From an uncultured Pelagibacteraceae bacterium (GTDB lineage Bacteria; Pseudomonadota; Alphaproteobacteria; Pelagibacterales; Pelagibacteraceae), in assembly GCA_902617895.1 (NCBI GenBank), contig CACMYJ010000008.1, positions 1-43,419 on the forward strand: a DNA stretch of 43,419 bases, written 5' to 3'. Position numbers and translations under genes: made by a program. Position 1 is the first letter of the stretch. Each line of letters begins with the position of its first letter. Shown piece by piece: positions 19,444 to 27,300 of the stretch. The notes beneath the pieces were generated by a model. That model was not told where the DNA came from. It saw only the letters and a list, made by a program, of their open reading frames with translations, and did no database searches.

Positions 19444-19464
19444 GGGAGGAGCTAAACTCCTCCC
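19444..19464 (-). terminator. Intercistronic hairpin after the demethylase gene
   Basis: A perfect 8-bp GC-rich stem (GGGAGGAG at 19444-19451, CTCCTCCC at 19457-19464) with a 5-base loop, extended by one A-T pair. It is the most stable element for hundreds of bases in an AT-rich region. It lies between the stop of the demethylase gene and the Yip1 start. No long U-tract follows in the leftward direction, so it may be a weak terminator or an mRNA 3'-end stabiliser rather than a canonical intrinsic terminator. Confidence 0.65.
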
Positions 19465-19474
19465 TTAAAGTTAT

Positions 19475-20833
19475 TTAACCTTTTACAACTTCTCTTGTAT
19501 TGGCATTGTAAGATTCTTTAAATGGTATATCTACCACTACAGCATCAACAGGTTTGCCTGGAGTTTCAGAATATTTTTCAGGTAAGTGTACCTTAAATTT
19601 AGATCCTACTTTTCCTTTTGGAAATCCATTTGCGTTCAATGTTCCATCAAATGGCACATAACCCATAGCTATATTTTGTTTTTTTTCAGGGTGATACCAA
19701 GGGGATGTAACAAAACCTATAGGCTCTCCACCACCTTCATCAGAAATCAACCAAAAATCAGGCGCATACTCTTCAATTGGTTTTCCACCTAATTCTAGAC
19801 CAACTAATTGAAGTTTGTATGGTTTGTGACCTGCTTTTAAATCAGCTTTCATTTTTTCAAGAGCTTTCTTACCTACGTAATCTGCTTTTTTGTTCCATTC
19901 TCCTTTTCCAGATAATGATACTTGATAACCTAAATTACATTGAAAAGGATTATGTTGGTTGTCCATATCTTGACCCCAAGAAAGAATTCCGGCTTGAATT
20001 CTTCTATGGTGAGCAGGGGCAATAACCATTAGGCTATGTTTTTTTCCTGCTTCAAGAACAGCATTCCACATATCCTCAGCATATAAAGTACATTCTCTTA
20101 AATAAATTTCATAACCAGCTTCACCTGAAAATCCTGATTGAGATATCACACAACTTCTTCCACCGATTTTAGCTTCTGCTAAACCATAGAATGGCATATT
20201 GTCAAAATCAACTTGATCTCCACATAAATCTTTCATCAATGCTTTAGATTTTGGCCCTTGTATCTGAACCGGACTTACATCTATTTCATCAATTTCTACA
20301 TTAAATCTCTCGTCAGCATTTACGCCTTGTAAATAAAGACCTATATCACTATCAGATAAACTAAACCAAAATTCATCTTTTGATATTCTTAAAAGAATAG
20401 GATCATTTAATACTCCACCATATGCATTACAAAGAATTACATATCTTGCTCTCATTGGAGAAATCTTTGTAGCATCTCTTGTAATTACATAGTCAACAAA
20501 TTTTTCTGCATCTGGACCCTTTACTCTAATTTGTCTTTCTACAGCAACGTTCCACATTGTTACATGATTTACTATTGCATCATACTCTACCATTGCACCG
20601 CCATCCTCAGGTTTTACATATCCTCTTGGATGATAAATACGATTATATACAGTTGCTCTCCAACAACCTTCTTTCATTGATAAATGCCAGTAGGGTGATT
20701 TTCTTACACGTGTTGAAATTAACATTTCAACTTTTGTTGGTCCGCTTTGTCTTAAATTATAAGGCACTTTTCTATCAGATTGATCTACTGATGTTACGTG
20801 TCTTAGTTTACTATAGTCAAATTCATTAGACAT
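19475..20833 (-). CDS. GcvT-fold THF-dependent demethylase, DmdA/LigM-like
   Basis: 452-residue aminomethyltransferase-fold enzyme expected to move a methyl group from an O-, S- or N-methyl donor to THF. It contains HVTMWNVAVERQIRVKGPDA, YGGVLNDPILLRI, FWFSLSDSD and VSPVQIQGPKSKALM, patterns close to DMSP demethylase DmdA. But it is about 80 residues longer than usual DmdA and has a distinct N-terminal RVRKSPYWHLSMKEGCWRA segment. Its size approaches LigM/DesA demethylases. A strong Shine-Dalgarno (AAGGAG at 20846-20841) precedes the ATG, in contrast to most genes here. It overlaps the MetF-like gene by eight bases, a link also seen in lignin-type ligM-metF clusters. Substrate is unproven: DMSP, a betaine or another methylated osmolyte. 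Confidence 0.85.
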   Translation of the reverse strand: MSNEFDYSKLRHVTSVDQSDRKVPYNLRQSGPTKVEMLISTRVRKSPYWHLSMKEGCWRATVYNRIYHPRGYVKPEDGGAMVEYDAIVNHVTMWNVAVERQIRVKGPDAEKFVDYVITRDATKISPMRARYVILCNAYGGVLNDPILLRISKDEFWFSLSDSDIGLYLQGVNADERFNVEIDEIDVSPVQIQGPKSKALMKDLCGDQVDFDNMPFYGLAEAKIGGRSCVISQSGFSGEAGYEIYLRECTLYAEDMWNAVLEAGKKHSLMVIAPAHHRRIQAGILSWGQDMDNQHNPFQCNLGYQVSLSGKGEWNKKADYVGKKALEKMKADLKAGHKPYKLQLVGLELGGKPIEEYAPDFWLISDEGGGEPIGFVTSPWYHPEKKQNIAMGYVPFDGTLNANGFPKGKVGSKFKVHLPEKYSETPGKPVDAVVVDIPFKESYNANTREVVKG

Positions 20834-21554
20834 AGTTATTCTCCTTCAACCACTTGTTTGTTTCCTTCAAGCCGCCGAATGTATAAATGTGAAAATAATC
20901 AGTATGCGATTTAACTTTCCCAATTAGATCATTAGGGTCTTTAGGTTTCAATAAATCTAATGCCTTACTAAAATTAGATTTAAGAAAATTAATGGAATTT
21001 TTTGCACCAACAATATTTGCAAACTTTATCAAGCTTGAAATTTTCATGGGCCCAGTAATTCCAACATGAACTGGTATCGTTTGCTTAGAAATAAAATCAA
21101 CGATAGGCTGAGAATCTAATAGCCATTGGGTTACAATATAATCAGCATAAGGCTTTTTATCTATCATTGCTTTTTCTAATTCTGAATCGGATATATCAGG
21201 ACTGCCCTCTGGATGTCCAGCAATTCCAATCTTTATTCCATCAAATAATCCTGTCTCTAAAATCTGATAAGAGCTATCAAATTTACCTAATGGCTCTCTT
21301 CCACCTCCTATTACAAGTGCTTGCTTTACACCTCCATCTTTGCATCTTAAAATATAATCTTCTAAATCTTTTTCGTCACTGATAGATCTCGCAGGAAAGT
21401 GAGGAACTGGATTATATCCTGCTTCTACAAGCTCAATGGCTTTTCTAGCAGTATCTTTATAATCTCCTCCTGGAAGCATTGTGATATAAACATCTTTAAC
21501 CTCTGGTAAGGTTTTTACATCTGCTTGTGGGCTTATTTCCAAAGAAAAATACAT
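20826..21554 (-). CDS. Short methylenetetrahydrofolate reductase-like protein
   Basis: 242-residue MetF-family TIM barrel, shorter than the roughly 290-residue E. coli enzyme. SLEISPQAD near residues 4-12 holds the Glu equivalent to the catalytic acid of MetF (usual FEFFPP). PVPHFPARSI, IGGGREPLG, GIAGHPEGSPD and FHIYTFGGL are family-like. It overlaps the demethylase gene by eight bases, so it probably acts on the 5-methyl-THF that enzyme makes, oxidising it to methylene-THF. This is the direction known for demethylase-linked MetF proteins. It is the third gene after opuAC and opuAB. Confidence 0.88.
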   Translation of the reverse strand: MYFSLEISPQADVKTLPEVKDVYITMLPGGDYKDTARKAIELVEAGYNPVPHFPARSISDEKDLEDYILRCKDGGVKQALVIGGGREPLGKFDSSYQILETGLFDGIKIGIAGHPEGSPDISDSELEKAMIDKKPYADYIVTQWLLDSQPIVDFISKQTIPVHVGITGPMKISSLIKFANIVGAKNSINFLKSNFSKALDLLKPKDPNDLIGKVKSHTDYFHIYTFGGLKETNKWLKENNYV

Positions 21555-21619
21555 TTAAATATTTTTAATTATTTTATGAACTGTGTCTATAAAATTTTTT
21601 GATCAAGGAAAATAAAAAC

Positions 21620-22504
21620 TTATTTTTTCAAACCTCTGTGTTTTTGCATTCTTTGACCGTACTGTTGTGCTACTCTATCAAATATGATTGCAAGTGCTAC
21701 AATTGCTAAACCGTTAAACAAACCAAGAGCTAAATATTGGTTCATTACTGCTCTTAATATAGGCACACCTAATCCTTTTACTCCAATCATTGATGCAATA
21801 ACAACCATTGCTAAAGCCATCATTATTGTTTGATTAACTCCAGCAAAAATAGTTGGCAATGCAAGAGGAATTTGTACAGATTTTAATTTCTGAATTCTAG
21901 TTGCACCAAACGCCTCAGATGCCTCTATTGTTTCTTTGTCTACTTCTCTTATTCCTAAGTTTGTTAATCTTATAATTGGAGGAACGGCATAAATGCAAAT
22001 TGCAATTAAGCCTGGAACTTTGCCTATACCCATCAACATTAATATTGGAATTAAATATACAAAACTTGGAATGGTCTGCATCATGTCTAAAATAGGTAAA
22101 ACTATTTTCTCAACCCTTTCTGACCTTGCCATCAGCACACCCACAGGAATACCAACTGACATGCATATAATTACGCAAACCGTAATAATTGCTACTGTTG
22201 CCATGCAATCTTTCCACATACCAAAGTAACCAATGAGAAAGAATGAAACTGCAGCTCCTACGACTAGTTTCCAATTTCTAGAGCCAAGCCATGCTAAACC
22301 ACAAATTACAGCAATAGTGATTGGCCAAGGTGCTTCAATTAATAATTTTTCTAACCATACTAAAAAAAATAAGAGTGGATCAAAAAAAGCTTCTATAGCA
22401 TCCCCGTAAGCTCTTGAAAAATCTCTAAAAGCAAAGTCAATGCCTTTTCTAAGTTCAGCTAATGCTGATCTTTCCATTACAGGAAATTTAGTTAATAATT
22501 CCAT
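21620..22504 (-). CDS. opuAB: Glycine betaine/proline-type ABC permease
   Basis: 294-residue inner-membrane permease of the ProW/OpuAB family. An N-terminal soluble region (residues 1-50) precedes about six membrane helices. The EAA-like loop is TIEASEAFGATRIQKLKSVQIPLALP, and it ends LFNGLAIVALAIIFDRVAQQYGQRMQ, a family hallmark. It lies 51 bp after opuAC with a hairpin between them. No opuAA/proV ATPase gene follows: the next genes are MetF-like and a demethylase, so the ATPase must be encoded elsewhere. Confidence 0.95.
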   Translation of the reverse strand: MELLTKFPVMERSALAELRKGIDFAFRDFSRAYGDAIEAFFDPLLFFLVWLEKLLIEAPWPITIAVICGLAWLGSRNWKLVVGAAVSFFLIGYFGMWKDCMATVAIITVCVIICMSVGIPVGVLMARSERVEKIVLPILDMMQTIPSFVYLIPILMLMGIGKVPGLIAICIYAVPPIIRLTNLGIREVDKETIEASEAFGATRIQKLKSVQIPLALPTIFAGVNQTIMMALAMVVIASMIGVKGLGVPILRAVMNQYLALGLFNGLAIVALAIIFDRVAQQYGQRMQKHRGLKK

Positions 22505-22510
22505 ATTTTG

Positions 22511-22539
22511 TTACGAGCCTAAAGATTATAGGCTCGTAA
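22511..22539 (-). promoter_or_regulatory. Intercistronic hairpin between opuAC and opuAB
   Basis: A perfect 10-bp stem (TTACGAGCCT at 22511-22520 and AGGCTCGTAA at 22530-22539) with a 9-base loop, lying 16 bases after the opuAC stop. No U-tract follows toward opuAB. The position and stability fit an element that stabilises the opuAC message or partly terminates, giving more binding protein than permease, as is common for ABC uptake operons. Effect is inferred. Confidence 0.75.
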
Positions 22540-22555
22540 TAACTTATTTCAACGA

Positions 22556-23575
22556 TTATAAAGCAGATTTGATTTTTTTCTTAGCTGAGGAGCTTACCCA
22601 TGAGCCCCAAACATCTTCATGCTGTTTCAAAAATTCAACAGCTGCGTCTGATCCTTTTGCTTGATTATCTGCCATGTATACAAGCATGGAGTTCATTACA
22701 TCTCCTGGGTATGTTCTTTTCTCAACATAAGCCACTGCATCTTTTCCACCTTTATCAACAAAACCTTTAGTTATGATTGAATTTACTTCAGATTTTGTCC
22801 AAGATGTTTTTTTTGGTGACGCACACTGTTCATCAGGTAACATTATGCAGTTGTCCCAATTATCTCTTCCAGCAAAATCAACTCCAAAATTTACTGCTTG
22901 TAATCCATATTTACCAACCATTGAAGTTGGGCTCCAGTAATAACCTATCCAACTATCACCTGAGTCTGCAGCTTTTGAAATTGTACCATCTAATCCTGCA
23001 GCAGAACCTGGGTCAACTAATTTCCAACCCTTTGCTTCCATATCATAAGCTCTAAAAAGATTAGCGTTTGCTATTTGACATCCCCAACCTGCAGGACAAC
23101 CAACAAATGCTCCTTTTGATGGATCCTCTTTGTCTGGAAACCATTCAGGGTGTTCCAATATCTCTAAAGCAGTCATATTTGCAATTTCAGGGTGATTTTT
23201 AATTGTACCTGGAGTAATCCACCAACCTTCACCTAAACCAGTGATAGGTGTTTTGTTAGCTTGAAATAATCTACCTTCGTCAACAGCTTTTAGCAATGGA
23301 GTGTAAACAGCATTTGCCCATTGTTCTGGGTTCATATCTGGAGCACCTTTGTCATTCATTGACGTAAAAGTAGGCATTGTTGATCCTGGAATTAATTCCA
23401 CTTCACATCCATATCCTTCCTCTAAAATAAATTTATCTACGTTAGCCATAAGTTCAGCTGAAGCCCAGTTTTGCTCAGCAATAACTAACTTCCCACATGC
23501 AGCATTAGCAATGCTTCCAAATGAAGCTATTCCTAATGAAACTAGCAATGTTAAGATGAGTTTTTTAATTTTCAT
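22556..23575 (-). CDS. opuAC: Glycine betaine-type periplasmic substrate-binding protein
   Basis: 339-residue OpuAC-family solute-binding protein. A Sec signal peptide (MKIKKLILTLLVSLGIASFGSIANA, about 25 residues, Ala-x-Ala cleavage) opens onto CGKLVIAEQNWASAELM, with the Trp that belongs to the quaternary-ammonium aromatic box. Several more Trp (GWWITPG, GDSWIGYYWSPTS) can line the ligand cage. It has a strong Shine-Dalgarno (AGGAG, 23586-23582) seven bases before the ATG, fitting high expression. SAR11 OpuAC systems are known for high-affinity, broad betaine/DMSP uptake. Head gene of the opuAC-opuAB-MetF-demethylase operon. Confidence 0.96.
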   Translation of the reverse strand: MKIKKLILTLLVSLGIASFGSIANAACGKLVIAEQNWASAELMANVDKFILEEGYGCEVELIPGSTMPTFTSMNDKGAPDMNPEQWANAVYTPLLKAVDEGRLFQANKTPITGLGEGWWITPGTIKNHPEIANMTALEILEHPEWFPDKEDPSKGAFVGCPAGWGCQIANANLFRAYDMEAKGWKLVDPGSAAGLDGTISKAADSGDSWIGYYWSPTSMVGKYGLQAVNFGVDFAGRDNWDNCIMLPDEQCASPKKTSWTKSEVNSIITKGFVDKGGKDAVAYVEKRTYPGDVMNSMLVYMADNQAKGSDAAVEFLKQHEDVWGSWVSSSAKKKIKSAL

Positions 23576-23739
23576 TATTATCTCCTAATTAATTAATTAA
23601 GACTTATACAAACATATAGAACTCGAAATTGCAAACAGGATTCAACTAAAAATTGTAGTAAAAATGTCTTTAATAATTTAGTATTTTAAATAATATTCTT
23701 TAAAACAATGAAATTTATTAGTAAAATTTTTTCAGTAGG

Positions 23740-23758
23740 ATTTAATTTCAAATTAAAT
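23740..23758. repeat. 19-bp perfect inverted repeat, operator-like
   Basis: ATTTAATTT - C - AAATTAAAT: a perfect 9+9 bp dyad around a single central base. It sits about 90-110 bp before bhmT and about 165-183 bp before opuAC. A symmetric site of this size in the shared upstream region could bind a dimeric regulator. In AT-rich DNA such dyads also occur by chance. Confidence 0.4.
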
Positions 23759-23803
23759 TGTAAAACAGTTTTTCAACAATCAATTATCAGAGACAGTTTT
23801 TAA

Positions 23804-23848
23804 AAATTTCTCACAAATTTAAAAAAAGTTAATTTTAAGAGGAGAAAT
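23804..23848 (+). promoter_or_regulatory. bhmT leader: hairpin whose loop complements the Shine-Dalgarno
   Basis: AAATTT (23804-23809) and AAATTT (23815-23820) can form a 6-bp stem with loop CUCAC. The loop CUC can pair with GAG of the ribosome-binding site AGAGGAG (23838-23844). Alternatively AUUUCUC (23806-23812) is perfectly complementary to GAGAAAU (23842-23848), which ends at the start codon. Either fold would hide the start region. This layout, a pseudoknot that sequesters the Shine-Dalgarno, is the logic of SAM-II/SAM-V riboswitches, but the conserved core is not confirmed. Confidence 0.35.
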
Positions 23849-24889
23849 ATGAAAAAAAACTTAATATCAAGACTAGATGCAGGTCCAATTATATTTGCTG
23901 AGGGATATTTATTTGCTATGGAAAGAAGAGGATATCTATCTGCAGGTCCATTTGTTCCCGAGGTAGTTTTAGAACATCCAGATGTAGTTACTCAATTACA
24001 TAGAGAATTTATTAGAGCTGGTTCGGATGTCGTTCAGGCTTTTACTTATTACGGACATAGAGAAAAATTAAGAATCATTGGGAAAGAACATTTGCTTGAA
24101 CCAATGCAAAAAAATGCTCTTCAAATAGCAAAAGACGCTGCGAATGAATTTAAAGATTTGGACTTAATGGTTTGTGGTGATGTAGCAAATACAAATATTT
24201 TTGATCCAAATGATAAAAATTCATTTAAGGAATGTCAAAAGATGTATGAAGAACAAGTGCTTTGGGCAAAAGAAGCTGGAGTTGACTTCGTAGTTGCAGA
24301 GACAATTAACTGGGTAGATGAAATGAAAATTGCCTTAAAAGCTATTAAAGACGAGGGGTTAATTGCAGTTGCAAATTATGCAATTCCTCGTGGAGATTTA
24401 ACAAGAGATGGATATACGTCTGAAGATGCATGCAAATTAATAGAAGATCTTGGAGCAGATGTTGTCGGTTTAAATTGTTATAGAGGTCCTGAAATGACAA
24501 TGAAACTTTTAAAAAAGATAAGAAAAAAAGTTTCATGTCATGTTGCGGGTTTACCTGTTCCATATAGAACAACAGAGGAAGAGCCAGGATTTCTAAATCA
24601 GACTGATCACGGTTGTGATTGTATTCCTGGAGGAAATGCATTTCCAGTGGCTTTAGATAATTTATATTGTAACAGATTTGAAATGGCAGAATTTGCAAAA
24701 GAATGTCTTAGAGAAAAAATTAATTTGATTGGTATATGTTGTGGTGCTGAGGCTCATCATGTAAGAGAAATGGCAGTAGCAGTTGGAAAAAAACCAATAG
24801 CTATGAAATATATGCCAGATATGAGTAAACATTTTCACCATGGGACAGACAAGACATTGAAAGACGTAAATAAAGAAATAAAATACTAG
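23849..24889 (+). CDS. bhmT: Betaine-homocysteine S-methyltransferase
   Basis: Zinc-dependent methyltransferase of 346 residues, converting glycine betaine and homocysteine to dimethylglycine and methionine. Zinc ligands are Cys210 (VGLNCYRG) and Cys297/Cys298 (GICCGAE), spaced as in mammalian BHMT (217, 299/300). The N-terminal DAGPIIFAEGYLFAMERRGYL and the segment VVQAFTYYGHREKL match the substrate face. A strong Shine-Dalgarno (AGAGGAG) precedes the ATG. It heads the rightward operon, is directly followed by a dimethylglycine dehydrogenase-like gene, and faces opuAC across the control region. It is the entry point for betaine methyl catabolism and methionine supply. Confidence 0.96.
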   Translation: MKKNLISRLDAGPIIFAEGYLFAMERRGYLSAGPFVPEVVLEHPDVVTQLHREFIRAGSDVVQAFTYYGHREKLRIIGKEHLLEPMQKNALQIAKDAANEFKDLDLMVCGDVANTNIFDPNDKNSFKECQKMYEEQVLWAKEAGVDFVVAETINWVDEMKIALKAIKDEGLIAVANYAIPRGDLTRDGYTSEDACKLIEDLGADVVGLNCYRGPEMTMKLLKKIRKKVSCHVAGLPVPYRTTEEEPGFLNQTDHGCDCIPGGNAFPVALDNLYCNRFEMAEFAKECLREKINLIGICCGAEAHHVREMAVAVGKKPIAMKYMPDMSKHFHHGTDKTLKDVNKEIKY

Positions 24890-24890
24890 T

Positions 24891-27296
24891 ATGCAAAATC
24901 ATGCAAAAGTAGTCATCATAGGTGGTGGTGTTGTAGGTTGTTCTATCCTTTATCATTTAGCAAAGTTTGGCTTAAAAGATTGTATTCTTCTTGAAAGAAA
25001 CGAACTTACATCTGGATCGTCATGGCATGCAGCAGGAAATGTTCATGTAATTTCATCAGATCCAAATATTTCTAGAATGATGGCATATACAATTGGCTTG
25101 TATAAAGAGATTGAAAAAGAATCAGGTCATTCAGTTGGATTTAAACCAAGCGGAGGCTTTTATTTGGCATCCAACGATGTTTGGGCTGAATATCTTAAAA
25201 GAGAAAGATCAAAAGCTAGATATATGGGTCTTGACCAAGAATTTATATCTTTAGAGGAGGTTAAAAGGAAAAATCCATTAATCGATCCGTCAAGATATCT
25301 TTTAGCTTTATGGGATCCGATAGATGGAGAAGTTGATCCGTCTGGGGTAACATATGCTTTTGCAAAAGCTGCTAAAGTTCATGGTGGCAAATATTATACT
25401 CATACAATTGTAAAAGACACAAAACAAAAAAAAGATGGTTCATGGGAAGTATTCACAGATAAGGGTAATATTAATGCAGAAATAGTCATCAATGCTGGAG
25501 GTTTATGGGCAAGGGAAGTTGGCCATTTAGCAGGAGTTGATCTCCCAGTTCAACCGATGGAGCATCATTATTTAATTACTGAAACAATTCCAGAAATCGA
25601 AGCACTGGGAGATAAAAGGATACCTATTGGTACAGATTTTGAGGGCAATATTTATTTTAGACAAGAGGGGAAAGGAATGTTGCTAGGAACTTATGAACCA
25701 AAATCTACACCTTGGAAAGTTGAGGGCACACCCATGGATTTTGGCCATGAATTATTAGAACCTAAATTAGAAAATATACAAGATAGGTTAGCGATTGGTT
25801 TTGAAAGAATGCCATCTTTACAAAAAGCTGGAATAAAAAATATCGTAAATGGTCCATTTACATTTGGACCTGATGGTAGTCCTTTAATTGGCCCTGTGCC
25901 TGGTATGAAAAATTATTGGGTAGCAGTTGGAGTAATGGCTGGATTTTGCCAAGGTGGAGGAGTAGGAAAATGTATAGCAGAATGGATAATTGATGGAGAA
26001 CCATCAATTGATGTTTGGGCTATGGATGTTGCAAGATTTGGAGAGTATGCAACTCCACAATATGGAACAATAAAATCTTCTGAAAATTATGAAAGGAGAT
26101 TTATTATGACTTTTCCAAATGAAACTTTACCAAAAGGCAGAAGACAAAAGACTACTGCTTTATACGATAGATTTATAAATCAAGGAGCTGTAATGGGAGA
26201 TGGTTTTGGTTTAGAAAGTGTCTTATGGTTTGCTAATAATAAAGAGGATGCTTACGAGGAACCAACTATAAAAAGATCTAGATCTCATAATTATGTATCA
26301 AAGGAAGTAATTAATGTAAGAGAAAACGTAGGTCTAATGGAACTGGCAAATTTTTCAAAACATGAGTTTAAAGGACCTGATGCAAAGAAATTTTTAGATT
26401 TTGTGATGGCTGGTAAAATTCCTAGACCAGGTAGAATTTCGTTAAGTCCTATGTTGACAAATAATGGTAAACTTTATGGAGATCTTACAATTTCTTGTAT
26501 TGATGAAAATGAATTTATAATTTTTGGGTCTGGAGCAGCTCAAGAAATGCATAGAAGATGGTTTGAAAGTCATATTAATAAATTTAACTTATATTATAAA
26601 AATCGGTCTGATGATTTCCATGGATTATCTATATCAGGGCCAAAATCAAGAGAAGTGCTTCAAAAAGTAGTAAGAGATGATTTATCTAATAACAAATTTA
26701 AATTTAGAGATTCAAGAAGAATATTTGTGGCTGGTGTACCAGCAATAGTTAATAGAATATCTTTCACCGGTGAGTTGGGTTTTGAAATATACGTTGCGCC
26801 ACATTATCAGATAAAATTGTATGAAGAGCTTAGTGAAGCAGGAAAAGAATTTAATATTAAACCATTTGGATTAAGAGCTCTTATGTCTATGAGACTTGAA
26901 AAAAATTGGGGCGCCTGGACACTAGATTATCGTCCAGATTTCACAGCTAAGGAAACTGGTTTAGATGCGTTTATTAATTGGGATAAAGATTTTATTGGTA
27001 AAAAATTTGCAATGAATGATAAAAGTAATAACAAACTAACTCCAATGATAGTCGAAACAAATGAAATAGATGTTACATTTAATGAAGCAGTTCTAAAAAG
27101 AGATAAAGCAATTGGATATGTCACTTCAGGTGGTTTTGCACATTACGTAAATAAAAGTATAGCTTTTAGTTATATAGATGAAAATGAACTCAACTCTGGA
27201 TCTGATATTCAAGTTGAAATTAATGGTGATCTTTTTAATTGTAATTTAATTAAAGAGCCATTGTATGATCCAAGTGGTTCAAAAATGAGAAGTTAA
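24891..27296 (+). CDS. Dimethylglycine dehydrogenase-like FAD/GcvT enzyme (paralogue 1)
   Basis: 801-residue two-domain flavoenzyme: an N-terminal DAO-type FAD domain (VVIIGGGVVGCSILYHLAK) and a C-terminal GcvT-type THF domain from about residue 420. His46 in SGSSWHAAG matches the histidine that carries covalent FAD in dimethylglycine and sarcosine dehydrogenases. NGPFTFGPDGSPLIGPVPG and GVMAGFCQGGGVGK are FAD contacts. It starts one base after the bhmT stop, so dimethylglycine made by BhmT is the most likely substrate, giving sarcosine and methylene-THF. Electron acceptor is probably ETF (etfBA is in the window). It is a paralogue of the gene at 35273-37708. Confidence 0.92.
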   Translation: MQNHAKVVIIGGGVVGCSILYHLAKFGLKDCILLERNELTSGSSWHAAGNVHVISSDPNISRMMAYTIGLYKEIEKESGHSVGFKPSGGFYLASNDVWAEYLKRERSKARYMGLDQEFISLEEVKRKNPLIDPSRYLLALWDPIDGEVDPSGVTYAFAKAAKVHGGKYYTHTIVKDTKQKKDGSWEVFTDKGNINAEIVINAGGLWAREVGHLAGVDLPVQPMEHHYLITETIPEIEALGDKRIPIGTDFEGNIYFRQEGKGMLLGTYEPKSTPWKVEGTPMDFGHELLEPKLENIQDRLAIGFERMPSLQKAGIKNIVNGPFTFGPDGSPLIGPVPGMKNYWVAVGVMAGFCQGGGVGKCIAEWIIDGEPSIDVWAMDVARFGEYATPQYGTIKSSENYERRFIMTFPNETLPKGRRQKTTALYDRFINQGAVMGDGFGLESVLWFANNKEDAYEEPTIKRSRSHNYVSKEVINVRENVGLMELANFSKHEFKGPDAKKFLDFVMAGKIPRPGRISLSPMLTNNGKLYGDLTISCIDENEFIIFGSGAAQEMHRRWFESHINKFNLYYKNRSDDFHGLSISGPKSREVLQKVVRDDLSNNKFKFRDSRRIFVAGVPAIVNRISFTGELGFEIYVAPHYQIKLYEELSEAGKEFNIKPFGLRALMSMRLEKNWGAWTLDYRPDFTAKETGLDAFINWDKDFIGKKFAMNDKSNNKLTPMIVETNEIDVTFNEAVLKRDKAIGYVTSGGFAHYVNKSIAFSYIDENELNSGSDIQVEINGDLFNCNLIKEPLYDPSGSKMRS

Positions 27297-27300
27297 TACT

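Larger units (their letters stand above)
23576..23848. promoter_or_regulatory. Divergent control region, opuAC operon / bhmT operon
   Basis: This 273-bp stretch is the only large non-coding region. It must carry the promoters of both osmolyte operons. Contents I can see: AGGAG for opuAC at its left edge, an AATTAATTAATT repeat (23587-23598), a 19-bp dyad (23740-23758), two copies of ACAGTTTTT (23765-23773 and 23793-23801), a possible hairpin (23804-23820) and AGAGGAG for bhmT. A SAM-responsive riboswitch (SAM-V class) is known before bhmT in Pelagibacter, so one may be present here, but I could not match a consensus by eye. Confidence 0.6.

Noticed and set aside
19475..20833. Canonical dmdA
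   Set aside because: Length is about 80 residues above usual DmdA and the N-terminus differs; called DmdA/LigM-like instead.
23576..23848. Firm SAM-V or glycine riboswitch call
   Set aside because: No GC helix or conserved core could be recognised by eye; left as a candidate.
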